From Candidatus Scalindua sediminis (GTDB lineage Bacteria > Planctomycetota > Brocadiia > Brocadiales > Scalinduaceae), in the NCBI GenBank assembly GCA_008636105.1, contig VSDH01000009.1, positions 28,954 through 92,953 on the forward strand: a stretch of 64,000 bases of DNA, written 5' to 3'. The position numbers and the translations under genes are program-made. Each line of letters opens with the position of its first letter. The stretch's first letter is position 1. Shown here piece after piece: positions 55,614-64,000 of this stretch. The notes beneath the pieces were generated by a model. It worked only from the letters and a program-made list of their open reading frames with translations, searched no databases and was not told the DNA's origin.

Positions 55614-56117
55614 ATGTTTGCAGATAACATTGGGAAAAAGCTAAAAATCGCCAGGGAGATAGTCAAGGATCCAGAACATTTTCTTATAAGTAAGTATTAT
55701 GGATTAGAAGTACCGGAGGGCTTTCGTGTAGAATTGTTTGCCGCAAAGAAGTTCAAGTTAATTTGTGGAAATCTTAAACCGCTTAGCCTTACATATCTTA
55801 AAACTAAAAATTACCGGTTTGGAAGTGAGAAAATGACAAACACAACTCCTGTCAAAAAACTAAGAGAAGTTATTTCAAGCCGTCCATTAATAAGACATCC
55901 AAAAAAAACTTTTTGCCCATACTGTGAAAAACTCGTCATTCCAAGAAGGCTTCATAAATTGGATTTTGGAGATTTCGTACTTTTCCTGTTCACCGCAGGA
56001 ATATGGGCAATCTTCCTTTTTACCATGCACCTCTTCATCAGGAGATGCCCTGTTTGTAATTATAACTTGAGAGGCTTTAAACCTCTTTCAAAAGAAGATG
56101 GGGCAACAGATAATTGA
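55614..56117 (+). CDS. Zinc-ribbon membrane protein
   Basis: A 167-residue protein. Two Cys pairs (FCPYCEKLVIPRR and RCPVCNYNLRGFK) bracket a hydrophobic helix (FVLFLFTAGIWAIFLFTMHL), so the zinc site may straddle a membrane hairpin. The N-terminal half (ISKYYGLEVPEGFRVELFAA) is not recognised. It follows the kinase after 145 nt and converges on the next amt gene with a terminator between. Confidence 0.75.
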   Translation: MFADNIGKKLKIAREIVKDPEHFLISKYYGLEVPEGFRVELFAAKKFKLICGNLKPLSLTYLKTKNYRFGSEKMTNTTPVKKLREVISSRPLIRHPKKTFCPYCEKLVIPRRLHKLDFGDFVLFLFTAGIWAIFLFTMHLFIRRCPVCNYNLRGFKPLSKEDGATDN

Positions 56118-56128
56118 CAATAAAAAAA

Positions 56129-56162
56129 AGGCGCTGCCTATTATAAAAAATAGACAACGCCT
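56129..56162. terminator. Bidirectional terminator between convergent genes
   Basis: AGGCGCTGCCTATT and AATAGACAACGCCT pair with two wobble positions. An A-run before and a T-run complement on the other strand let it serve both the zinc-ribbon gene and the minus-strand amt. Confidence 0.8.
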
Positions 56163-56217
56163 CACAACTAAATCTTCATCTCACATTACCGCTTGTGATC
56201 CATAGGATCAGAGGTCA

Positions 56218-57552
56218 TTATACCTTCAGTGTGTCTGCGGCCTCTGTTTCCAAGTGGTAACCAGATTCACCATGTAGCGTGATATCAAGTCCTGTATCCT
56301 CTTGTTCTTCCGTAGTCCTTATCCCTATAGTGTATTTAAGAACCAAACCAATGATTATGGTCGCAGTAAATGCGTATGCCCATGTAGCCGAGAGACCAAT
56401 ACACTGTAAACCCAATTGTTTAAGACCTGCTGCGTCCCATCCGATGAAGAAGCCATTAGGGGTATCAGGTCCAGTTACCATCTGGGTAGTATAAAGTCCT
56501 GTGGCGAAGGCGCCAATCGTTCCACCAATTCCGTGTACACCTACAACGTCCAGTGCATCATCATAACCAAGGGCAGCCTTCAACTTCACGCAAGCAAAGT
56601 AACATCCAATCCCTGCGAATATTCCAATCTGCACAGCGCCCAGAGGGCCGACAAAACCAGAGGCTGGTGTTATAGCAACAAGACCGGCAACTGCTCCAGA
56701 TGCCGCGCCAAGTAATGTTGGTTTTCCACGATAAATCCATTCAGACATCACCCATGCGAAAACAGCACTGGCAGTTGCAGTATTTGTTATCACCCAGGCA
56801 AATGCAGCCCTGCCATCAGCGGCCAGTTCGCTACCGGCATTGAAACCAAACCAACCAAACCATAGCAAGGAGGCGCCAAGGGCTACCATTGGAACGTTTG
56901 CAGGAGGCCTTACATTTGCTCCCTTACGTTTCCCAAGTAATAAAACCAGTGCGAGTGCAGCAGCTCCTGAGTTTATGTGCACAACCGTTCCACCTGCAAA
57001 GTCGAGTATGCCCAGGTTGCCGGCCCATCCGCCGCCCCATACCCAATGGCATACGGGATCATATACAAAAGTTGCCCACAGGACGATAAACAGTAAACAT
57101 GCATTAAACTTCATGCGCCCCTCAACGGCTCCTAATATAAGACCTACCGTAATAATAGCAAATGTAGCCTGAAACGCCACAAACGTATACTCAGATAATG
57201 TACCCGAGAGTGAATCAGGCGTTATACCATGCAAACCCGCCACACTAAGACCGCCAAAAAAACCTCCAATATCACCACCGCCAAAGGATATGGAATATCC
57301 CCAGAATACCCATTGAACACTGACTATGGAAATACACATAAAGACCATAAAAATCATATTATTTATGTTTTTTACAGAAGACATCCCACCATAAAAGAAT
57401 GCCAGGCCGGGTGTCATGAGGAGTACCAGAGCTGATGAGGCGAGTATCCAGGCATTGTCACCCGTATCAAGACCGTCTTGTGCCCATGCCGTAGAAGATG
57501 CGACCATCATCAGGATAAACATTAATATAAATAAATAACTGAATTTTCTCAT
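56218..57552 (-). CDS. amtB: Ammonium transporter (canonical)
   Basis: A 444-residue Amt with a clear signal peptide (FSYLFILMFILMMVASSTAW, cut near AQDG) and eleven helices. The pore His residues are in YDPVCHWVWGGGW and VVGVHGIGGTIG, and WFGFNAGSELAADGR is present. It is closer to standard bacterial AmtB than the other three Amt proteins here, which use SGHW or YGHW motifs. It lies 83 nt after a PII gene, the classical glnK-amtB order, on the minus strand. Confidence 0.95.
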   Translation of the reverse strand: MRKFSYLFILMFILMMVASSTAWAQDGLDTGDNAWILASSALVLLMTPGLAFFYGGMSSVKNINNMIFMVFMCISIVSVQWVFWGYSISFGGGDIGGFFGGLSVAGLHGITPDSLSGTLSEYTFVAFQATFAIITVGLILGAVEGRMKFNACLLFIVLWATFVYDPVCHWVWGGGWAGNLGILDFAGGTVVHINSGAAALALVLLLGKRKGANVRPPANVPMVALGASLLWFGWFGFNAGSELAADGRAAFAWVITNTATASAVFAWVMSEWIYRGKPTLLGAASGAVAGLVAITPASGFVGPLGAVQIGIFAGIGCYFACVKLKAALGYDDALDVVGVHGIGGTIGAFATGLYTTQMVTGPDTPNGFFIGWDAAGLKQLGLQCIGLSATWAYAFTATIIIGLVLKYTIGIRTTEEQEDTGLDITLHGESGYHLETEAADTLKV

Positions 57553-57635
57553 TCGCTTAACCTCCTTTTATTTTTAAGTTCTTTTTTTTCTTCATTTTTC
57601 GAAGATTCATGTTAGCCTGATACAAGTCAATTAAT

Positions 57636-58933
<1,298 letters not shown>

Positions 58934-59164
58934 ATGGAGAACTTGATTAGGGAAAACGTTTTCAGATTTATGGAAAGATAACTGTATTGTAAATCAAACA
59001 GGAAGTATCTATATGTTGACGGGGATTTGAAAGAGCTGGATGAAATTTGTCGTGGTTTTAGGAGATCAGGGGGGCGTCCATACTTTCATATAGCAAATGC
59101 TATAAAGATACATTATTTGAATAAAATTGGTATAAATGATACGAATTTGCGTGATTTTATTTAA
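58934..59164 (+). pseudogene. Unknown small ORF interrupted by TAA
   Basis: The frame starts MENLIRENVFRFMER at 58934, meets TAA at 58979-58981, then continues in the same frame to 59162-59164 with YLYVDGDLKELDEICRGFRR and SGGRPYFHIANAIKIHYLNK. The coherent composition on both sides of the stop suggests a decayed gene. I do not recognise the family. Confidence 0.4.
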
Positions 59165-59262
59165 GTTGATTTTCGTATATGATATGATAAATTATAGCAA
59201 ATTCAGGCTTACGTTACAAAAAGGATGACTGGAGGCCTATTAAGAGGACGGGGATAGGAGCC

Positions 59263-60762
59263 ATGAAAACAACAACATTTATTGTTAGAATTTGCTTTAT
59301 CTGTCTTATCCTTGTGGCTGTAGCATTTATAGCATTAAAGGCAACCGTTTGGAAAGGTCAACCTGATAGCCATTTCAAGGAACTTAAAAAAGATATAAGA
59401 TCCTATAAACCAATAGGCAATAGTGCCTATAAAAGGGAGCAAAAGATCGCAGGTGTAACTAAGCCCTATTCCAGAATTGGAAGAAGGGATTATGAGGCAG
59501 TACCCGTTGAAATAACAAGGGTAGTAAAAAGAGATATAGAGATTTTTTTAGTAAACAATTGTACGCTCGAACCTGAGAAACAGGTTGACATTTTGGCAAA
59601 AACCTCTGGTATTGTAAAAGACATCTTAGTAGAGGAAGGTGATTATGTAGAATCAGAGAAAATCCTTGCAAAACTTGATGATGAAGAAATACTTTTAGAA
59701 CTTAAAGAGGCCAAGGTAAGAAAAGAAAATGCAGAAATGGTTTATAAACGGTCTCTTGAGACCTTTAAGGATAATATTATAAGCGAAGAAGAAGTCGAAG
59801 ATAAAAAACTTCAGTTTGACACGGCTTTAGTTGAACTGGAAAGAAAACATTTAGAATATAAATATACTGCAATCGAATCTCCAATTGAAGGCGTGATTGT
59901 AGATAGAAGTATTGAAAAAGGCGATAATGTCAAAAAGGATCAAATGGTTTTTAAGGTAGCAGATTTTGACCCGTTACTGGCCAGAATATATGTACCTGAA
60001 AGGGACTTAAACAAGATAGAAGAAGGTCAAACAGCAAGAATTATTTCAGAATTCTTACCAGAAGTGGAATTCAAGGGGAAGGTAAAGATGATAAGCCCTG
60101 TTGTTGATCCTGAAAGTGGTACAGTGAAGGTCACAATAGAAATTGCTGGTTTAATGAGGGGAGTTCTGAGGCCAGGGATATTTGTCTCTGTTTATACAAT
60201 AGTAGGTCAACATCAAGATGCGCTTGTCATACCTAAAAAAGCATTGATTTTGGAAGCAGAGGCGGATGAGGTTTTTGTTATAGGAGATTTTATTATTATT
60301 AATGTAGATGCAGTTGAAATTGGAAAGTTGAATATCGGCGATAGTGTTGTATGCAAACAAGAAAAAACTGCAGATGTTGATTATACTATTTATGGAAAGA
60401 TTGTTGATATTTCCAGAAGCCTTGATGGCAAGATGCCTACTGCTATAACAATAGAAACTACTGATGTTGTTGATATGAGAACAAATGAGATGTTCGACAC
60501 CGTATCTTTTTATAATGGCAAGAACATTCTGGTATTGCAAATTAAGGATATTGCTTTTGGCGTGGAAACGAAAGCATTTAAAACGAGGGTTACACTTGGC
60601 TTTAGGGAAGGGAATAATGTTGAAGTATTGAATGGACTTAAAGAAGGTGATAGGGTTATTACTGTTGGGCAAAATGATGTTGGCCACGGAGCAAATGTAA
60701 TAATTGTTAGTGAAGAAAAAGAAAAAGAAATAGAAGAAACAGCAAAAGTTAAAAAAACATAG
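59263..60762 (+). CDS. RND-type efflux periplasmic adaptor (HlyD family)
   Basis: A 499-residue membrane-fusion protein. One N-terminal helix anchors it, followed by a lipoyl-like domain (VDILAKTSGIVKDILVEEGD), a coiled-coil hairpin (LKEAKVRKENAEMVYKRSLE), the second lipoyl half (IESPIEGVIVDRSIEKGDNV) and a beta-barrel (ISPVVDPESGTVKVTIEIAG). A longer than usual C-terminal part (about 330-480) includes an inserted beta-rich stretch. The partner pump and outer-membrane channel are not in the window. Confidence 0.9.
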   Translation: MKTTTFIVRICFICLILVAVAFIALKATVWKGQPDSHFKELKKDIRSYKPIGNSAYKREQKIAGVTKPYSRIGRRDYEAVPVEITRVVKRDIEIFLVNNCTLEPEKQVDILAKTSGIVKDILVEEGDYVESEKILAKLDDEEILLELKEAKVRKENAEMVYKRSLETFKDNIISEEEVEDKKLQFDTALVELERKHLEYKYTAIESPIEGVIVDRSIEKGDNVKKDQMVFKVADFDPLLARIYVPERDLNKIEEGQTARIISEFLPEVEFKGKVKMISPVVDPESGTVKVTIEIAGLMRGVLRPGIFVSVYTIVGQHQDALVIPKKALILEAEADEVFVIGDFIIINVDAVEIGKLNIGDSVVCKQEKTADVDYTIYGKIVDISRSLDGKMPTAITIETTDVVDMRTNEMFDTVSFYNGKNILVLQIKDIAFGVETKAFKTRVTLGFREGNNVEVLNGLKEGDRVITVGQNDVGHGANVIIVSEEKEKEIEETAKVKKT

Positions 60763-60823
60763 TTTTTCGTATTAAATATGCTTTACTGTAGAAATAGGTG
60801 AGATATTCTTTAAAAGGATTTAG

Positions 60824-61561
60824 ATGAAGAAGATTATTCAGGTTTTTTATTCTATATATGCGTGGTTCATAAGTATTTTAATATGGTGTATTAGTTATTT
60901 TGTTGCTGTTTTTTCTACGATTGGTATCAAAGACAAAGAGGGTAAATATAACTCTATAGAACGCGCTTTTACAAAAATTACCTTTAGGCTTATGGGAATA
61001 AATTTAAATATAAAAGGCCTGGAGAATATTCCGGACAAGGAACCAGTAATATTTGTTTCGAATCACCAGAGCGTTATAGACATAAAGCTTTCTATAGCTG
61101 CTATACCCAGAAATTTCAGTTTTGTTTCTAAGGAAGTTGTTTTTAAAATACCAGTACTTGGTAAGTATATGAGGACTTCAGGGCATATTGGTATTCGTAG
61201 AAGTGACGAGAGATATGCATATGGAACATTGAAAGAAGTCATAAGAAAACTTGACGGTGGTAAATCAATAGTCTTCTTTCCTGAAGGTACAAGAAGTATC
61301 AATGGTAAACTCGGAAGTTTTAAGAGGGGTATTTCAATGGTTATTCTAAGGTCAGGTAGAAAGGTGATTCCAACAGCTATTATAGGGAGCGGAGGTTTCT
61401 TACCTAAAAATAGTTTTCTTGGTAATCCCGAAAACAGGGATATCAGATTTAAGTTTGGTAAACCATTGGAATTTCCGAAAGTTGAGAAAGAGAATAAAGA
61501 GCAGTCAAAAGATGTGATGGAGAAAATAAGATCTGAAGTCTCAAAACTTCTTTATAATTGA
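60824..61561 (+). CDS. plsC: 1-acyl-glycerol-3-phosphate acyltransferase
   Basis: A 245-residue membrane-bound acyltransferase. The active motif is SNHQSVIDIKL (NHx4D), with the substrate motif FPEGTRSINGKLGSFKRGIS and a hydrophobic N-terminus (WFISILIWCISYFVAVFSTI). It makes phosphatidate in phospholipid synthesis. The stop overlaps the next gene's upstream site by a few bases, suggesting coupling. Confidence 0.93.
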   Translation: MKKIIQVFYSIYAWFISILIWCISYFVAVFSTIGIKDKEGKYNSIERAFTKITFRLMGINLNIKGLENIPDKEPVIFVSNHQSVIDIKLSIAAIPRNFSFVSKEVVFKIPVLGKYMRTSGHIGIRRSDERYAYGTLKEVIRKLDGGKSIVFFPEGTRSINGKLGSFKRGISMVILRSGRKVIPTAIIGSGGFLPKNSFLGNPENRDIRFKFGKPLEFPKVEKENKEQSKDVMEKIRSEVSKLLYN

Positions 61562-61572
61562 GAGGAGAAACA

Positions 61573-61806
61573 ATGTGTGATTTAGGAGGAGATATTAGTT
61601 GTGACTTGGGCACGTGGCAATGTGCTTGCTGTGGTAGAGGTATCAATGATCTCGACGTAAAGGCAGGAAAAGTAGAAGGGCTGTGTGATATCGGTATATG
61701 TAGTTCATGTCGTAACAAACCAGATGAGTGGATTGATTTCGCACAGAGTGAATGGGATACAGGAACATGTGATTTGTGCAATTCGCCTTGTGAACTGAAA
61801 CGTTGA
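61573..61806 (+). CDS. Small Cys-rich protein
   Basis: A 77-residue protein with 11 Cys, arranged as CACCGRGINDL, LCDIGICSSC and TCDLCNSPC. It could bind zinc or an iron-sulfur cluster. The start at ATG 61573 follows GAGGAG, and it begins about 12 nt after plsC. No signal is present. I do not know the family. Confidence 0.75.
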   Translation: MCDLGGDISCDLGTWQCACCGRGINDLDVKAGKVEGLCDIGICSSCRNKPDEWIDFAQSEWDTGTCDLCNSPCELKR

Positions 61807-61876
61807 TCATCAAATATAACAGAGTTTTTTAGTTTCATATTAAATTATTGTAGGATAAATTTGTTCTAATTTAGAA

Positions 61877-62185
61877 ATGGATATTAGAATAATAGCCATA
61901 TTCATTGCAGCAGGTATTGCATTTTGGGTTTATAATGATGCACAAAAGTGGGGCCATAGGACTAATGCAGCTATAGGTTGGTCTGTAGGTGTGTTCTTAT
62001 TGTTGATAATATTCCTACCTCTCTATTTGATAATTGAGTTGAGACGTGCAAGACGACTAATTGAGTCGACAGGTACAGGACTATCTGGAATATCAACATC
62101 CTGTGAATTCTGTGGAAAGTCCTACAACGGTAATCCAACTTATTGTCCACACTGCGGGCATATGGTTCGTAAGTATAATCCATAG
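61877..62185 (+). CDS. Small membrane protein with C-terminal zinc ribbon
   Basis: A 102-residue protein. Two hydrophobic helices (IIAIFIAAGIAFWVY and VGVFLLLIIFLPLYLIIELR) precede a zinc ribbon (CEFCGKSYNGNPTYCPHCGH). Such proteins are common and of unknown role. It is 4 nt before the YqeY-like gene. Confidence 0.8.
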   Translation: MDIRIIAIFIAAGIAFWVYNDAQKWGHRTNAAIGWSVGVFLLLIIFLPLYLIIELRRARRLIESTGTGLSGISTSCEFCGKSYNGNPTYCPHCGHMVRKYNP

Positions 62186-62188
62186 GCT

Positions 62189-62617
62189 ATGAAAGATCGA
62201 ATAACAAAAGAATTAAAAAATGCGATGAAATCTCAGGATAAATTAAGAATGTCTGTGCTGAGGATGTTATTGGCTGACATTACGAATATGGAGAAATCCG
62301 GAAAAGATTTTGAGTGTGCAGATGTGGTAAAAGGATATGCAAAGAAATTGGGGAAGACAATTGAAGAATACAAACGTCTGCATGTGCAGGATAGGGTAAA
62401 CTCATGCATAGCAGAGTTGGCTATTGTTGAAGAGTTTCTCCCGAAACAAATGTCTGATGAGGAACTTGAGAGGGTTGTAACAGAAATTATAGAATCCGAA
62501 AAACCTACGGATATTGGATCAGCAATGAAGATTATTATGAGTAAGTATAGAGATGTTGTTGATGGCAAAAAGGTTCAGACTTTAGTGAGGAACATGCTTT
62601 TAAAGAAGAATAGTTAG
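62189..62617 (+). CDS. yqeY: GatB/YqeY domain protein
   Basis: A 142-residue YqeY-like protein of the GatB tail family. It matches LRMSVLRMLLADITNMEKSG, the Lys-rich middle and the C-terminal DIGSAMKIIMSKYRDVVDGK. Free-standing copies are widespread and their role is unclear, possibly in tRNA-dependent amidation. It converges on the ribonucleotide reductase with a 9-nt gap. Confidence 0.9.
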   Translation: MKDRITKELKNAMKSQDKLRMSVLRMLLADITNMEKSGKDFECADVVKGYAKKLGKTIEEYKRLHVQDRVNSCIAELAIVEEFLPKQMSDEELERVVTEIIESEKPTDIGSAMKIIMSKYRDVVDGKKVQTLVRNMLLKKNS

Positions 62618-62626
62618 GAATTATAG

Positions 62627-64000
62627 TTACAAAATCTCCTCGCATGCACATTCTATTGAAAGGGCTTGAGACATACGGCTTTTGTCTCTATAAACAGTTA
62701 TCCCTTTACATCCACTTTTATATGCTATAAGAAAGACTCTTTCTACATCTTCCTTTGTAGAATTTTGAGGGAAATTTACAGTTTTTGATACTGCGTTGTC
62801 TACGTGTTTCTGAAAGGTGGCCTGCATCCTGACATGCCACTCTGGAGAGATCTCCCTTGCCGTAACAAACACTCGCTTTATATCCTCGGGAATATTTTTA
62901 ATATCTCTTATAGTTCCCTTCATTGAAATTTCTTTAACGAGAGTTTGAGAATAAAATCCTTTTTCTTTTGCAATTTCTTCAAATAAGTGGTGTAAACCAG
63001 ATATTTCCTTATTATCCAGGATATGATGAACATAGGATAAGGCAAACAGTGGTTCAATACCACTTGAACAGTTTGCAATTATGCTTAATGTTCCTGTTGG
63101 AGCAATCGTTGTCCTTGTTGCGTTTCTGAGCTTTAATGAACCGGGTTTATTGAGTTTACTTTTCTCAAAATTAGGGAAAACACCTCTTTTCTCAGCAAGC
63201 TCTGCTGAAGCAGTATCTGCCTCTTTAGAAAAAAATTCCATTAGTTTACCGGCAATATTCAAGGCATCTGTTGAATTGTAAGGTATACCCATTCTTATAA
63301 GCATGTCGGCAAAGCCCATAACTCCGAGCCCTATCTTTCTATTCCCTGTTGTTATCCTGGCAATATCGATAAGGGGGAATCTGTTTATGTCTATAACATT
63401 GTCTAAAAAGTGCACACCAAGCTTTATCGTATCCGATAGTTTTTTCCAATTGATTTTATAATTACCATCATCCACAACCAGCATTTTGGTTAAGCTGATC
63501 GAGCCAAGCACGCAAGATTCAAAGGGCAAAAGAGGTTGTTCACCACATGGATTCGTACTCTCAATTGCCCCAATATCGGGTGTTGGATTTGAGCCGTTAA
63601 TCTTATCTATAAATAAAACACCGGGTTCACCATTCTTCCAGGCTGCATATGTGAGCTTATCAAAAACCTCTCTTGCGTAGAGTTGCCTTACTACCATACC
63701 TGTTCGTGGATTAACTAGAGAATACTTTCCATTTTTCTCTAACGCCTTCATAAATTCATCAGTGATAGAAACGGAGATATTGAAATTAATTAAATTACCT
63801 TCCCTATCTTTGGCACTGATAAAGTCGAGAATGTCAGGATGATCAACCCTTAATATGGCCATATTTGCCCCACGCCTAAAACCACCCTGGTTAATGGCTT
63901 CGGTAGCTTCGTTAAATACCTTCATGAATGATATTGGACCACTTGCCCTTCCTCCAGAAGTGCTTACAAGATCATTTCTGTGTCTTATATTTGAAAAGGA
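62627..64000 (-). CDS. nrdJ: B12-dependent ribonucleotide reductase (class II), partial
   Basis: The C-terminal 457 codons of an adenosylcobalamin-dependent ribonucleotide reductase. Its 5' end lies beyond the window edge, and the reading frame is open to 64000 with STSGGRASGPISFM. Active-site signatures are STNPCGEQPLLPFESCVLG and ATRTTIAPTGTLSIIANCSS. The C-terminal Cys pair CACEEIL can pass electrons. It makes deoxyribonucleotides without oxygen and needs B12, consistent with cobU and cobS at 31-32 kb. Confidence 0.92.
   Translation of the reverse strand, partial: SFSNIRHRNDLVSTSGGRASGPISFMKVFNEATEAINQGGFRRGANMAILRVDHPDILDFISAKDREGNLINFNISVSITDEFMKALEKNGKYSLVNPRTGMVVRQLYAREVFDKLTYAAWKNGEPGVLFIDKINGSNPTPDIGAIESTNPCGEQPLLPFESCVLGSISLTKMLVVDDGNYKINWKKLSDTIKLGVHFLDNVIDINRFPLIDIARITTGNRKIGLGVMGFADMLIRMGIPYNSTDALNIAGKLMEFFSKEADTASAELAEKRGVFPNFEKSKLNKPGSLKLRNATRTTIAPTGTLSIIANCSSGIEPLFALSYVHHILDNKEISGLHHLFEEIAKEKGFYSQTLVKEISMKGTIRDIKNIPEDIKRVFVTAREISPEWHVRMQATFQKHVDNAVSKTVNFPQNSTKEDVERVFLIAYKSGCKGITVYRDKSRMSQALSIECACEEIL

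Overview
The window looks like a chromosomal segment of a low-GC, Gram-negative-type bacterium. The best guess is an anammox-lineage Planctomycete (Brocadiales, for example Candidatus Scalindua). This is an inference from the AT-rich base use, the expanded set of ammonium transporters and PII proteins, the complete urea system, the archaeal-type chaperonin, and dispersed GC-rich palindromes in otherwise AT-rich spacers. No hydrazine or nitrite enzyme lies in the window, so the placement is not proven.

Layout. Positions 1-6.1 kb are a decayed, mobile-element-rich stretch: a frameshifted TusA-like pseudogene, an intact IS110-family transposase, GC-rich palindromes, two lipoproteins (one with three SHOCT-like repeats, one with TPRs), an apparent ispD 3' remnant and a broken transposase. 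Positions 6.3-30.0 kb are a plus-strand urea and ammonium island: outer-membrane porin, UrtABCDE urea ABC transporter, an Amt fused to a PII domain, a DUF1573 protein, UreABC, an unknown protein, UreEFGD, a thermosome-like chaperonin, a DUR3-like urea symporter and a NarX/NarL-type two-component system. Positions 30.2-34.9 kb (minus) carry a transaldolase-family enzyme, cobU, cobS, an alkaline-phosphatase-superfamily protein and a DUF362 ferredoxin protein. Positions 35.3-49.1 kb are mostly housekeeping: mfd, a SurA-like isomerase, tyrS, a CPBP protease, a GcvH-like protein, thpR, gltX, argC, a TPR membrane protein, a PLD-like protein and a phosphoesterase. Positions 49.1-58.0 kb are a second ammonium island with three Amt genes and two free PII genes, bracketed and interleaved by two paralogous divergent Ser/Thr kinases. 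Positions 59.3-64.0 kb carry an efflux adaptor, plsC, small zinc-ribbon or Cys-rich proteins, a YqeY-like protein and the 3' part of a B12-dependent ribonucleotide reductase.

How the genes fit together. Urea would cross the outer membrane through the porin, enter by the ABC transporter or the DUR3-like symporter, and be split by urease to ammonium and CO2. Four Amt proteins and three PII domains would handle and sense ammonium. The PII domain fused to Amt has lost the uridylylation tyrosine and several ATP-contact residues, while the two free PII proteins keep them. The most unusual points are the thermosome-like chaperonin inside the urease cluster, the degenerate Amt-PII fusion, the kinase pair around the Amt genes (one coupled to a phosphoesterase), the unknown protein between ureC and ureE, and a GcvH-like protein without the lipoyl lysine.
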